Origin: Actinomycetota bacterium
GTDB lineage: Bacteria; Actinomycetota; Acidimicrobiia; IMCC26256; PALSA-555
DNA length: 64,000 nucleotides
Assembly (NCBI GenBank): GCA_003140175.1
Contig: PLJD01000032.1
Coordinates: forward strand, 805 to 64,804
Direction of reading: 5' to 3'
Shown here: one piece after another, positions 51,933 through 60,318 of the stretch
Layout of the letters: each line of letters begins with the position of its first letter
Position numbering within the stretch: position 1 is the first letter of the stretch
Translations under genes and position numbers: made by a program
The notes under the pieces: generated by a model
What the model was told of the DNA's origin: nothing
Databases searched by the model: none
What the model saw: the letters and a program-made list of their open reading frames with translations, nothing else

Positions 51933-53011
51933 GCGGCGGCCTCGAGCGAGGCGCGCAGCGCCCCGAGGAGGGCGTCGTCCTCGGCGGGGGTCCCGACCGT
52001 GATCCGCAGGCAGCCCTCGAGGCGACGGACGTGGGAGAAGTCCCGCACCAACACGCCGCGCTCCACGAGCCGTTGCCAGAGCGCGTGGCCGTCACCGTCA
52101 ACGCGCACGAGGACGAAGTTAGCCCCCGACGGGTAGACGGTGAGGCCCGGCAGGCGGGTCAGCGCGGCCGCGAGCCGCTGACGCTCGGTGACGAGCGCCT
52201 CGACGCGGGCCCGCATCTCGGCCTCGAACGCCAACGCCTCGACGCCGGCGACCTGGGTCGGTACGGCCAGGTGGTATGGCAGCACCACCCGGTCGAGCTG
52301 CTCGACGACCGCCGCCGGGCCGACCGCGAAGCCGAGCCGCAGCGCGGCCATGGACCACACCTTCGAGTAGGTGCGGGCGACGACGAGGGGCACGTCGTCA
52401 CCGATGAGTTCGACCGCGCTCCACCCGGCGAACTCGCCGTAGGCCTCGTCGACGACGAGGAGCCCCGGGCCGTGATCCAGGACTGAGGCGAGCAGCGCCT
52501 CGACCGTGGCGCGGGGCTCGACCGTCCCGGTCGGGTTGTTCGGGCTGCAGAGGAACACGACGGCGGGCCGCTCGGCGGAGATGAGCTGATCCGCTTCGGT
52601 CGGGGAAATGAGGAAGTCGTCGCGGCGGTCACCGTCGACGACCGTGGTGCCGGTGATCCGGGCGAGGTGGGCGTGGAGGGCGTAGGTCGGCTCGAAGACC
52701 AGCGCGCGGCGGCCCGCGCCGCCGTAGGCGAGCAGGAGGGTCTGGAGGACCTCGTTCGACCCGTTGGCGGCGAACACCCGGGCGGGGGGCTGACCGAGGC
52801 GTTCGGCGAGCGCGCCGCGTAGGCGGCGGGCCTCACGGTCGGGGTAGCGGTGCAGCGGCACGGCGCGGAGGGCCTCGAGCCACGCGTCGACGAAGCCCGC
52901 CGGGGGTGGGAACGGGCTCTCGTTGGTGTTGAGCCGCACCGCGACGTCCAACTGGGGAGAGTGGTAGCGCTCGAGGCGGCCGAGGTCTTCGCGGGGCGCG
53001 GGCAGCGTCAC
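51929..53011 (-). CDS. hisC: Histidinol-phosphate aminotransferase
   Basis: A 360-residue fold-type I PLP aminotransferase. RLNTNESPFPPP at the N-terminus, NGSNEVLQTLLLAYGG, CSPNNPTGTVE, VVDEAYGEFAG and the PLP Lys in ARTYSKVWSMAALRLGF are diagnostic. SGANFVLVRVDG is the C-terminal substrate loop. GTG 53011 overlaps the hisD stop (GTGA). Confidence 0.95.
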   Translation of the reverse strand: MTLPAPREDLGRLERYHSPQLDVAVRLNTNESPFPPPAGFVDAWLEALRAVPLHRYPDREARRLRGALAERLGQPPARVFAANGSNEVLQTLLLAYGGAGRRALVFEPTYALHAHLARITGTTVVDGDRRDDFLISPTEADQLISAERPAVVFLCSPNNPTGTVEPRATVEALLASVLDHGPGLLVVDEAYGEFAGWSAVELIGDDVPLVVARTYSKVWSMAALRLGFAVGPAAVVEQLDRVVLPYHLAVPTQVAGVEALAFEAEMRARVEALVTERQRLAAALTRLPGLTVYPSGANFVLVRVDGDGHALWQRLVERGVLVRDFSHVRRLEGCLRITVGTPAEDDALLGALRASLEAAA

Positions 53012-54327
53012 GGCGCTCCCTCGGTCGCCGGGACCGGGGTCGGGTGGGCGCGCAGCGCCACCGACCGGGCGTGTTCGGGGAGGCCCTCGGCGTCGGCCAG
53101 AGCCTCGATGTCGGGCGCGATGCGGCGCAGTGCGGACTCGTCGGCTCGCACGACGTGGACGTGCTTGCGGAAGTCGTCGACCCTCAGCGCGCTGGCGAAC
53201 CGGGCGGTGCGGGCGGTGGGCAGCACGTGGTTGACGCCGGCGGCGTAGTCGCCGACGACGGCCGGGGTCCACGAGCCACAGAACACCGCGCCCGCGTTGC
53301 GCACGAGCGGAACCAGGGCGTCGGGGTCGTCGGTGCAGAGCTCGAGGTGCTCGGGAGCGAGGGTGTTCGCCACCGCCAGCGCCTGCGCGGCATCGCGTAC
53401 GAGCACCGCCCGGCCCCCACCACCGAGCGACGCCTCGATCTCAGTTCGGCGCGGCGCGTCCGGGAGCCGACGAGCCAGGGCGGCGTCGACCGCGTCGACG
53501 AGCGGCGCGTGCCAGGTCACGAGCACCGCCACCCCACCCGGGCCGTGCTCGGCCTGGGCGAGCAGGTCCGCGGCGACGAGCTCCGCGTCCGCGGCGGCGT
53601 CGGCGATCACGACCACTTCCGACGGGCCCGCGATCGAGTCGGTGCCGACCTGCCCCGCGACCTCCCGTTTGGCGAGCGCCACGTAGACGTTGCCCGGCCC
53701 GACGATCACGTCCACCGGACGGATCGACTCGGTCCCGTACGCCAGGGCGGCGATCGCCTGCGCGCCGCCGATCCGGTACACGACGTCGACGCCGGCCAGC
53801 GCGGCGGCGGCGAGCGTCGCCGCCGGCACCGTCCCGTCGGGACCCGGGGGGACACACACCGCGACCTCGGCCACGCCGGCCACCCGGGCCGGCACGGCGG
53901 TCATCAGGACAGTCGAGGGGTACACGGCCCGCCCGCCCGGCACGTAGCAGCCCGCCCGTTCGACCGGGAGCACGAGCTCGCGCACCTGGACGCCCCGACG
54001 ATCGAGCGCGACCGGGGCCGGATCCTGGGCCTCGTGGTAGGCGCGCACCTCGCCCGCGAGGTACTCGAGCGCGGCGCGCAGCTCGGCGGAGATTCCCGCG
54101 AGGGCGGCATCGATCGCCGCCGACGGGACCGCCAGCTCGTCGATCACGCAGCCGTCGAACCGCTCGGTCAGGTCGCGCACCGCGGCGTCGCCCCGGCCCC
54201 GCACCTCAGCGATGATCGCCCGCACCGCGTCGATCGGGCCGGAGGCCTCCTCGGGCGGTGCGAGCGGATCAGCGAGGTCCCCGGTGAACCCGCGGAGGTC
54301 AAGGCGCTCGAGCACGGTGCACGTCAT
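53008..54327 (-). CDS. hisD: Histidinol dehydrogenase
   Basis: A 439-residue zinc- and NAD-dependent enzyme performing the last two steps of histidine synthesis. ERAGCYVPGGRAVYPSTVLM, RIGGAQAIAALAYGTE, DVIVGPGNVYVALAKREV, IAGPSEVVVIADA and QAEHGPGGVAVLVT are in family order; the catalytic His pair region reads LAPEHLELC. ATG 54327. It heads the hisD-C-B-A unit. Confidence 0.96.
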   Translation of the reverse strand: MTCTVLERLDLRGFTGDLADPLAPPEEASGPIDAVRAIIAEVRGRGDAAVRDLTERFDGCVIDELAVPSAAIDAALAGISAELRAALEYLAGEVRAYHEAQDPAPVALDRRGVQVRELVLPVERAGCYVPGGRAVYPSTVLMTAVPARVAGVAEVAVCVPPGPDGTVPAATLAAAALAGVDVVYRIGGAQAIAALAYGTESIRPVDVIVGPGNVYVALAKREVAGQVGTDSIAGPSEVVVIADAAADAELVAADLLAQAEHGPGGVAVLVTWHAPLVDAVDAALARRLPDAPRRTEIEASLGGGGRAVLVRDAAQALAVANTLAPEHLELCTDDPDALVPLVRNAGAVFCGSWTPAVVGDYAAGVNHVLPTARTARFASALRVDDFRKHVHVVRADESALRRIAPDIEALADAEGLPEHARSVALRAHPTPVPATEGAP

Positions 54328-54396
54328 GGTAACCGTGAGCCTCGTCGCCCCCCGCGGCTTTGCCTGCGTGGCGGTCGCACGGGCAGGCTGAGTGCC

Positions 54397-54591
54397 ATGA
54401 CCTCTTCGGACCTCGCGGAGCTCTCGAGCCTGCGCGCGCAGCTCGAAGAGCTCACCACGCGCGTCGTAGCCGTCGCCGAACGCTACGACGCACCCGACTC
54501 GGCCGTCGCGGTCGACCTGTTCGGCGGCGAGCGCACCTTGCTCGGTGCCGGTCGCGCGCTCGATCGCGCGATCGCGCACCTCACACCTTGA
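54397..54591 (+). CDS. Small conserved-looking soluble protein
   Basis: A 64-residue protein: coiled N-terminal half (LSSLRAQLEELTTRVVAVAERY) followed by DSAVAVDLFGGERTLLGAGRALDRAI. ATG 54397. Divergent from hisD, and its end overlaps the converging nth gene by 11 bases. Similar short proteins accompany his/nth loci in other actinobacteria to my recollection, but no function is known to me. Confidence 0.6.
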   Translation: MTSSDLAELSSLRAQLEELTTRVVAVAERYDAPDSAVAVDLFGGERTLLGAGRALDRAIAHLTP

Positions 54592-55225
54592 ACGCGCTCG
54601 GGCACACGTCGGCCAGCACGCACGCGTCGCAGCGGGGCCGGCGCGCCGAGCAGACGGCCCGGCCGTGCTCGATGAGGCGCAACGAGAACGCGCCCCGCTC
54701 CGCTTCGGGCACCAGGCGGTTGAGGTCGAGCTCGGCCTTGACCGGGTCGGTCTCGACGGTCAGGCGCAGCCGTCGAGCCAGCCGTCCGACGTGGGTGTCG
54801 ACGGGCAGCCCGGGCAGCCCGAACGCCACCGAGCGCACCACGTTGCCCGTCTTGCGCCCGACTCCGGGCAAGGTCACCAGCTCGTCGAGGCCCTGGGGGA
54901 CCTCTCCTCCGTAGCATTCCTCGACGGCCCGGGCCATGCCGAGCAGGCTCTTGGCCTTCGAGCGGTAGAAGCCCGTCGAGTGGATCAGGGTCTCGAGCTC
55001 CTCGGGGTCCGCCTCGGCGAGATCCGCCGCGCTGGGAAACCGCGCGAAGAGCGCCGGGGTCGTCTTGTTCACCATCTCGTCGGTCGACTGGGCGGAGAGG
55101 ATGGTGGCGGCGAGCAGCTGGAAGGGGTTCTGATACACGAGCGCGCACCGGGCGTCGGGGTACTCGTCGCGGAGTCGTTCGAGGACGATGACCGCGCGTT
55201 GACGCGCACCACGCGGCAAGGCCAC
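54581..55225 (-). CDS. nth: Endonuclease III
   Basis: A 214-residue DNA glycosylase/AP lyase. LLAATILSAQSTDEMVNK, the helix-hairpin-helix with catalytic Lys LVTLPGVGRKTGNVV, catalytic Asp in VDTHVGRLARRL, and the iron-sulfur loop CSARRPRCDACVLADVC (C-x6-C-x2-C-x5-C) are complete. GTG 55225; mshD diverges upstream. Confidence 0.94.
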   Translation of the reverse strand: MALPRGARQRAVIVLERLRDEYPDARCALVYQNPFQLLAATILSAQSTDEMVNKTTPALFARFPSAADLAEADPEELETLIHSTGFYRSKAKSLLGMARAVEECYGGEVPQGLDELVTLPGVGRKTGNVVRSVAFGLPGLPVDTHVGRLARRLRLTVETDPVKAELDLNRLVPEAERGAFSLRLIEHGRAVCSARRPRCDACVLADVCPSAFKV

Positions 55226-55264
55226 GTCGGGCAACCTATCGGAACCCGGTACCCTCGCTCTTCG

Positions 55265-56185
55265 GTGCTCGAGGTCCAACTCCGCCGCCCGGTTGCGCCT
55301 CGCGACGTCGCGGTGCTGCGCGACCTCGCCGCGGCAGCCGAGCAGGCCGCCGGCCACTCCGTGGTCGGCGATGCCGCGTGGCGAGACCTCGAGGAGCCCA
55401 CGCCCGACACCGCCCTGATCGTCGCCTGCGACGGCACCGCACCGGTCGGCGCGATGCACATCGGACCCAGCGACTCGTTCGTCTCACCCCACTTCACCCT
55501 GTCGTTCGCCGTCGCGCCCGGCCAGCCTCCCCGCCCGGTGGTCGCCGCGCTGGCGCGTGCCGCGCTCGACGACCGCACCCAGCGGGGTGGCGGATGGGTG
55601 GACCTGTGGGTCCTGGGCGCCGACGACGCCTGGGACTCGGCCGCCGCCGAGCTGGGTCTCAAGCGCGAGCGGGAACTGTGGCAGCTGCGCGTCCCCCTGC
55701 CCGCCGAGACGCCCCGCTGGCCGCCGGGGGTGCGGATCCGCACCTTCGAACCGGACCGTGACGAGGCCGCCTGGGTCGTCGTGAACAACCGGGCGTTCGC
55801 CCACGACCCCGACCAGAGCGGGTGGATCGAGGAAACACTGCGCCGCCGCGAACGCGAGCCGTGGTTCGACCCCCAAGGGCTCCTGCTCGCCATCGACGAC
55901 GCCGGCATCGCCGGGTTCTGCTGGACCAAGCTGCATCGCGCCGCGCCCCCCGTCGAGCCGGTGCCGCTCGGCGAGATCTACGTCATCGGCGTCGACCCCG
56001 ATCATCAAGGCGGCGGGCTGGGCCGAGCGCTCACCCTCGGCGGCTTGGCCGACCTCCACGATCGCCAGGGCACACCGGTCGGCATGCTGTTCGTCGACGC
56101 GGCGAACGAGGCCGGCGTCGCCCTCTACCGGTCGCTGGGGTTCTCGCTCGCCCGCGTCGACCGCGCGTACGGACGCCAGTGCTGA
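55265..56185 (+). CDS. mshD: Mycothiol synthase
   Basis: A 306-residue tandem GNAT protein that acetylates Cys-GlcN-Ins to mycothiol. The C-terminal active GNAT domain (about 150-306) has NNRAFAHDPDQSGWIEETL, EPWFDPQGLLLAID, GFCWTKLHR, GEIYVIGVDPDHQGGGLGRAL and LFVDAANEAGVALYRSLGF, the MshD signature; the N-terminal domain is more degenerate, as in the family. GTG 55265. Overlaps rlmN by seven bases. It implies mycothiol as the cell's thiol. Confidence 0.9.
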   Translation: MLEVQLRRPVAPRDVAVLRDLAAAAEQAAGHSVVGDAAWRDLEEPTPDTALIVACDGTAPVGAMHIGPSDSFVSPHFTLSFAVAPGQPPRPVVAALARAALDDRTQRGGGWVDLWVLGADDAWDSAAAELGLKRERELWQLRVPLPAETPRWPPGVRIRTFEPDRDEAAWVVVNNRAFAHDPDQSGWIEETLRRREREPWFDPQGLLLAIDDAGIAGFCWTKLHRAAPPVEPVPLGEIYVIGVDPDHQGGGLGRALTLGGLADLHDRQGTPVGMLFVDAANEAGVALYRSLGFSLARVDRAYGRQC

Positions 56186-57252
56186 CCCGCTACGGCGCCA
56201 CTCGGGACGAGCTCGCCGAGCTCCTCGCCGACCAGCCCCGCTACCGGGTCGACCAGGTGTGGGACGCCCTGTGGCGCCGACGCGTCCCACTCGACGACGC
56301 AACCGAGCTCCCGGCCACGCTCCGCACCCGCCTCGGCGACGCGCTCCCGCTGGCGTTGTCCCCGGTCGTGGAGGCCACCAGCGACGACGAGCTGACCACG
56401 AAGTGGCTCTGGGCAACGCGGACCGGAGCCGAGGTGGAGGCCGTCCTGATGCGGTGGGCGAGCCGAGCCAGCGTCTGCGTCTCGTCTCAGGCCGGCTGCG
56501 CGATGGCGTGCACCTTCTGCGCCACCGGACAGGCGGGCTTCGAACGCCACCTCGACACGCCCGAGATCATCGAGCAGGTGCTGCGCGCCCAGCACGCATC
56601 ACCCCAGCGGGTGACGAACGTCGTCTACATGGGGATGGGCGAACCGCTCGCGAACTACGACGCGGTCCGGGACTCCATCGTCCAGATCCGCGACCGGCTC
56701 GGAATCTCGGCCCGTCGCATCACGGTCAGCACCGTGGGGGTCGTGCCCGGCATGCGGCGGCTCGCGACGGAGGCGCTGCCGGTCACCCTCGCCGTGTCCC
56801 TCCACGCGCCCGACGACGTCCTCCGCCGCCAGCTGGTCCCCCTCACCGATCGCTACCCGATCGCCGAGATCCTCGACGCCGCGGCCGAAGTCGCCGGCGC
56901 CCAGGGCCGCCGGGTCACCTTCGAGTACGCCGCGATCCGGGGCGTCAACGACAGCCCCGCCCAGGCGGAGGCGCTCGGACGCCTGCTCGGGTCCTGGCCC
57001 GGCGTCGGGGGCGCCCACGTGAACCTCATCCCGCTGAACCCGACCGCCGGCTTCCCTGGCCAGGCCTCACCTCGACGCCACCTCCACGAGTTCGCGCTCC
57101 GGCTCCGGGCCTACGGCGTCACCGCCACCGTGCGGCGGACCCGCGGCGCCGAGATCGACGCCGCGTGCGGCCAGCTCCGCCGGCGGACCCTGACTCCCGT
57201 CGAGCACCCCGCGTCGAGCAGAATGGAGCCGTGCGCGAATACAAGTTCCTGA
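56179..57252 (+). CDS. rlmN: 23S rRNA (adenine-2503-C2)-methyltransferase
   Basis: A 357-residue radical-SAM enzyme methylating A2503 of 23S rRNA and some tRNAs. The cluster motif is SSQAGCAMACTFCATGQAGF (CxxxCxxC), followed by VVYMGMGEPLANYD, STVGVVPGM and SLHAPDD; the second catalytic Cys is in RGAEIDAACGQLR near the C-terminus. The GTG start at 56179 overlaps the mshD end. Confidence 0.95.
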   Translation: MLTRYGATRDELAELLADQPRYRVDQVWDALWRRRVPLDDATELPATLRTRLGDALPLALSPVVEATSDDELTTKWLWATRTGAEVEAVLMRWASRASVCVSSQAGCAMACTFCATGQAGFERHLDTPEIIEQVLRAQHASPQRVTNVVYMGMGEPLANYDAVRDSIVQIRDRLGISARRITVSTVGVVPGMRRLATEALPVTLAVSLHAPDDVLRRQLVPLTDRYPIAEILDAAAEVAGAQGRRVTFEYAAIRGVNDSPAQAEALGRLLGSWPGVGGAHVNLIPLNPTAGFPGQASPRRHLHEFALRLRAYGVTATVRRTRGAEIDAACGQLRRRTLTPVEHPASSRMEPCANTSS

Positions 57253-57590
57253 ACCAGCACCAGCCCCAGACCCTCGTCATCGCCACCCTGTTCTGCTACA
57301 TCGACGCGGTGTTCGGGTTCCTGGGCGGCGTGGTGACGACCTCGACCATCCTCGCGCTCGTCACCATCGTGGGCCTCGCCGTCGGCGGCTTCGGAATCGC
57401 CAACGAGAAGAAGTGGGGCTACGCGGTCGCCGTCGGCGCCGCGATCCTCCAGGTCGGCGGCCTCATCGTCGTGGCCGGAATCTCCGCCTTCGGCTTCCCC
57501 CTGATCCTGAACCTGATCTTCGAGGGGGCCCTCGTCGCCCTGCTCCTCCACCCCGAGAGCCGCGGCTACCAACGCATCTGGTTCAAGTAA
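57231..57590 (+). CDS. Membrane protein of unknown function
   Basis: A 119-residue protein with four hydrophobic helices (LVIATLFCYIDAVFGFLGG, ILALVTIVGLAVGG, AVAVGAAILQVGGLIVVAG and a last one) and a short charged tail (HPESRGYQRIWFK). The N-terminus is hydrophilic (REYKFLNQHQ). GTG 57231 overlaps the rlmN end by 22 bases. Confidence 0.7.
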   Translation: MREYKFLNQHQPQTLVIATLFCYIDAVFGFLGGVVTTSTILALVTIVGLAVGGFGIANEKKWGYAVAVGAAILQVGGLIVVAGISAFGFPLILNLIFEGALVALLLHPESRGYQRIWFK

Positions 57591-57678
57591 CCGGACCTGG
57601 TCGCCCCCATCACCGGCCCGGGAGACGGTCGGCCCGGGCGGAAGGACTGCCAGGAACACGGGGTTTAGCCTTCCACCG

Positions 57679-58749
57679 GTGCGACCGATCCGTGGCCTCC
57701 CCCGCGAGACCCGCAACCGGTGGCGGCGGTGGGCGACCCGACCGATGTTGCTTGCCGGCGGTGTCGTCGTCGCCGCGGTCGTGACCAGCGGCTGGTCCAC
57801 CGCCGCGCTGACGATTCCCGCTGCCGCGACCACCGCGAGCTCGAAGCCGTCGCCGGGCTGCAAGACCCGGCCCGCGGTCGCGCCAGGAGACAGTCAGGTC
57901 GGTTTGGACGCCGACGGGGTCGACGGGTTCTACCTCCGCCACGTGCCGCCGAGCTACCGCGCGGGTCGGGCGCTCCCACTCGTCGTGGATCTCCACGGCT
58001 ACGCCGAGAGCGCCCCGGTCGAGGCGCAGATGACCCAGCTCGGCCGCTACGGCGATACCCACGGCTTCGTCACCCTCACACCCCAGGGTCAAGGACCCGT
58101 CCCACTCTGGAACACCACACTCGGATCAGGCGACCTCCGGTTCATCGGATCCCTACTCGACGAGGCAGAACGAACCCTCTGTATCAACGAACAGCGCGTC
58201 TACGTCACCGGCCTCTCCGACGGTGCGTTCATGACGTCCGCGGTCGCGTGCGCGTACGCGAAACGCGTCGCCGCGGTCGCACCCGTCGCAGGAATCCAAG
58301 ACACCAGCGGCTGCCGACCGGCTCGGCCGGTCCCGGTCGTGACCTTCCATGGCACCGCGGATCCCTTCGTCGCGTTCAACGGTGGCCTCGGACCCAAGGC
58401 CCTGGCACTCCCGGCCCCGGACGGCTCTCCCCGCACGCTCGGCCAGCTCGGAGCCGCGGCCTCGACCACACCGGGGCCATCGATCCCCCAGATCATCGCC
58501 GTGTGGGCGAAACGCAACGGATGCGCCGCCAAACCAGAATCCACTGCGGTGGCGAGCGATGTCACCCACATTCACTACCGCTGCCCCGATCACGCCGACG
58601 TCGACTTCTACCGCGTCGCGGGCGGAGGGCACGCCTGGCCCGGCAGCACGCTCTCTCGCGCGATCGCCTCCGTCATCGGGCCCACCACGTTCTCGATCTC
58701 GGCCGACACCATCCTCTGGAGGTTCTTCCAAGCCCACCCGCTCCACTGA
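57679..58749 (+). CDS. Secreted polyhydroxybutyrate-depolymerase/feruloyl-esterase-like hydrolase
   Basis: A 356-residue exported esterase of the LpqC/PHB-depolymerase family. N-terminal membrane segment about 24-45 acts as signal. PLVVDLHGYAESA is the oxyanion strand; catalytic Ser in VTGLSDGAFMTSAV, Asp in FHGTADPFVAF and His in AGGGHAWPGSTL. Cysteine pairs suggest disulfides. Exact substrate (polyester or cinnamoyl ester) is not decided. GTG 57679. Confidence 0.85.
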   Translation: MRPIRGLPRETRNRWRRWATRPMLLAGGVVVAAVVTSGWSTAALTIPAAATTASSKPSPGCKTRPAVAPGDSQVGLDADGVDGFYLRHVPPSYRAGRALPLVVDLHGYAESAPVEAQMTQLGRYGDTHGFVTLTPQGQGPVPLWNTTLGSGDLRFIGSLLDEAERTLCINEQRVYVTGLSDGAFMTSAVACAYAKRVAAVAPVAGIQDTSGCRPARPVPVVTFHGTADPFVAFNGGLGPKALALPAPDGSPRTLGQLGAAASTTPGPSIPQIIAVWAKRNGCAAKPESTAVASDVTHIHYRCPDHADVDFYRVAGGGHAWPGSTLSRAIASVIGPTTFSISADTILWRFFQAHPLH

Positions 58750-59141
58750 GACTTCGCCGCGAAGGCCGGGAAGTGGACTCGGATCGCTCGCGCGCATCCG
58801 GGCCTGGGCGTGAAGGGACCGCGATCCAGATGAGCTCCTCAATCGAAGGCGAAGCACTCCGCCACATCAACCAGGCTGAGCACGCCCCACGCGTCCGGGC
58901 GGGCAGAGGCGAAAGCCCTCGAGAAACGTCCGAGGCATCGGCTCCGGAGCCGGTGGGCCCGAGTGCGGCACGCGGGCCGAGGTCCTGAGCAGTCCTCGCG
59001 GAACCCACCGAGCCGCGCTCCCTCCCCGCGGGTCTCCCAGACCGGCGCGGCGAGCGGTGGGGCGGCGCCGTCGTTGCCCGCTGGGACTGCGACCGTTAGG
59101 TTCACGGTCCGGAGTCGGGGCTGGGGAGCGGAGGTCGGTCG
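58750..59141. other. Intergenic region after the secreted esterase
   Basis: About 390 bases without a supportable gene. CTTCG (58752-58756) and CGAAG (58760-58764) form a small hairpin just after the esterase stop and may help terminate it. Short open frames here are Arg/Pro-rich and lack ribosome sites. Confidence 0.4.
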
Positions 59142-60233
59142 GTGAGCAGCACACGTCGGTGGTTGGCGTACCTCGCCGTCGTCACGCTCTCCGTGTCAGG
59201 CCTCGGACTCGTCGGGACGAGGACCTCCGGGGCGTCGGGGGCCGACCCGCTCGGCTACACGGTCATCGGGAACCCGCTCAGCCTGAACGGCTGTCAGCTG
59301 GCACACCTCGATCTCACCACCGGTGCGCTCACCGCGTTCGGCCCAACCGACCCAGCACACTGCACGGTCGACCTGGCCATGGGGCCCGGCAACACCGCGC
59401 TGTATGGCATCCAACTCGTCTTCGACGTCCCCGACGACACCCTGCTGGCGCACCTCATGCGCTTCGATCCGACGAACGGCACCGCGACCGACCTCGGCCA
59501 GATCGGGACCTTCACCATGGGCAGCGGCCCTGGGCCCTTCCTCGGCCCCTTGACGTTCGACGCCGCCGGAAATCTCCTGGTGTACCTCGTCCCCGCGACC
59601 ACGGTCGGGCCCTGCGGCGGCGACCTGGCGTACTGCCTCTTCCAGGTCGACCCCAACCACCCGTCGAACGCGACCGCGCTGGGCCCGGTTCCTCAGGCCA
59701 TGGACATCTACTACGGGATGGCGACCTCGCCGACCGGCACGGTCGTCGCCACCCGCTTGCAGTTCTTCTCTCCCGTTTCTCGGTCCTCGACGTCAACCTC
59801 GACGCCCACCACCTCGACGCCTTCAACGTCGACTCCTGGGTCCTCGGGTGCGACGGCGGCGCCCACGAGCCTCGGACCGCCCACGTGGGGCGCGGCGCAC
59901 GCCGCCATCGAAGCCGAGCTGGACCTGACCACGGTGAACACCACGAACGGCTCGACCACCGACGTCGGCGCCGGGCTCGGCCCGAACCACTTCGTGGAGG
60001 GCATCGACTACGACCCGTCGGGCACGCTCTGGGGGATCGGCAGCGAAGGCGGGTTTGGGCTGTCCGCCACCGCGCTGACCTCGAACGTGTACACGATCGA
60101 CCCGGTGTCGGGGGTCGCGACCCTGGGACCGCCGATCACGATGGGTGGCACGCCGACGGCCGTCGAGGCGCTGGCCATCCCCGGCCCGGTCGCGCCCGCC
60201 GCGGTCGTGGCCACCCCGTCGTTCACGGGCTAA
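59142..60233 (+). CDS. Secreted beta-rich protein of unknown function
   Basis: A 363-residue exported protein. Signal peptide about 1-31 (WLAYLAVVTLSVSGLGLVG). Repeated blade-like segments (HLDLTTGALTAFG, RFDPTNGTATDLGQ, LDLTTVNTTNGSTTDVG, TIDPVSGVATLGPP) suggest a propeller, similar to DUF4394-type proteins. A Ser/Thr/Pro linker interrupts it at about 209-233 (SSTSTSTPTTSTPSTS). Cysteines near LNGCQLAH and AHCTVDLA may pair. No enzymatic motif. Confidence 0.65.
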   Translation: MSSTRRWLAYLAVVTLSVSGLGLVGTRTSGASGADPLGYTVIGNPLSLNGCQLAHLDLTTGALTAFGPTDPAHCTVDLAMGPGNTALYGIQLVFDVPDDTLLAHLMRFDPTNGTATDLGQIGTFTMGSGPGPFLGPLTFDAAGNLLVYLVPATTVGPCGGDLAYCLFQVDPNHPSNATALGPVPQAMDIYYGMATSPTGTVVATRLQFFSPVSRSSTSTSTPTTSTPSTSTPGSSGATAAPTSLGPPTWGAAHAAIEAELDLTTVNTTNGSTTDVGAGLGPNHFVEGIDYDPSGTLWGIGSEGGFGLSATALTSNVYTIDPVSGVATLGPPITMGGTPTAVEALAIPGPVAPAAVVATPSFTG

Positions 60234-60318
60234 CCCCAGCCCACGGCCGCGAGCCGCCGGCCACGCGGCCGCCAGGGGGACCGCCGGGCCGTGGACGGTC
60301 GTCGTATGATCCGGCGCG

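Noticed and set aside
53044-54591. Long plus-strand open frame opposite hisD (515 codons)
   Set aside because: Only its last 64 codons (from 54397) look like protein; the rest is antisense to hisD and rich in His/Arg/Gly/Val, the usual shadow in GC-rich DNA.
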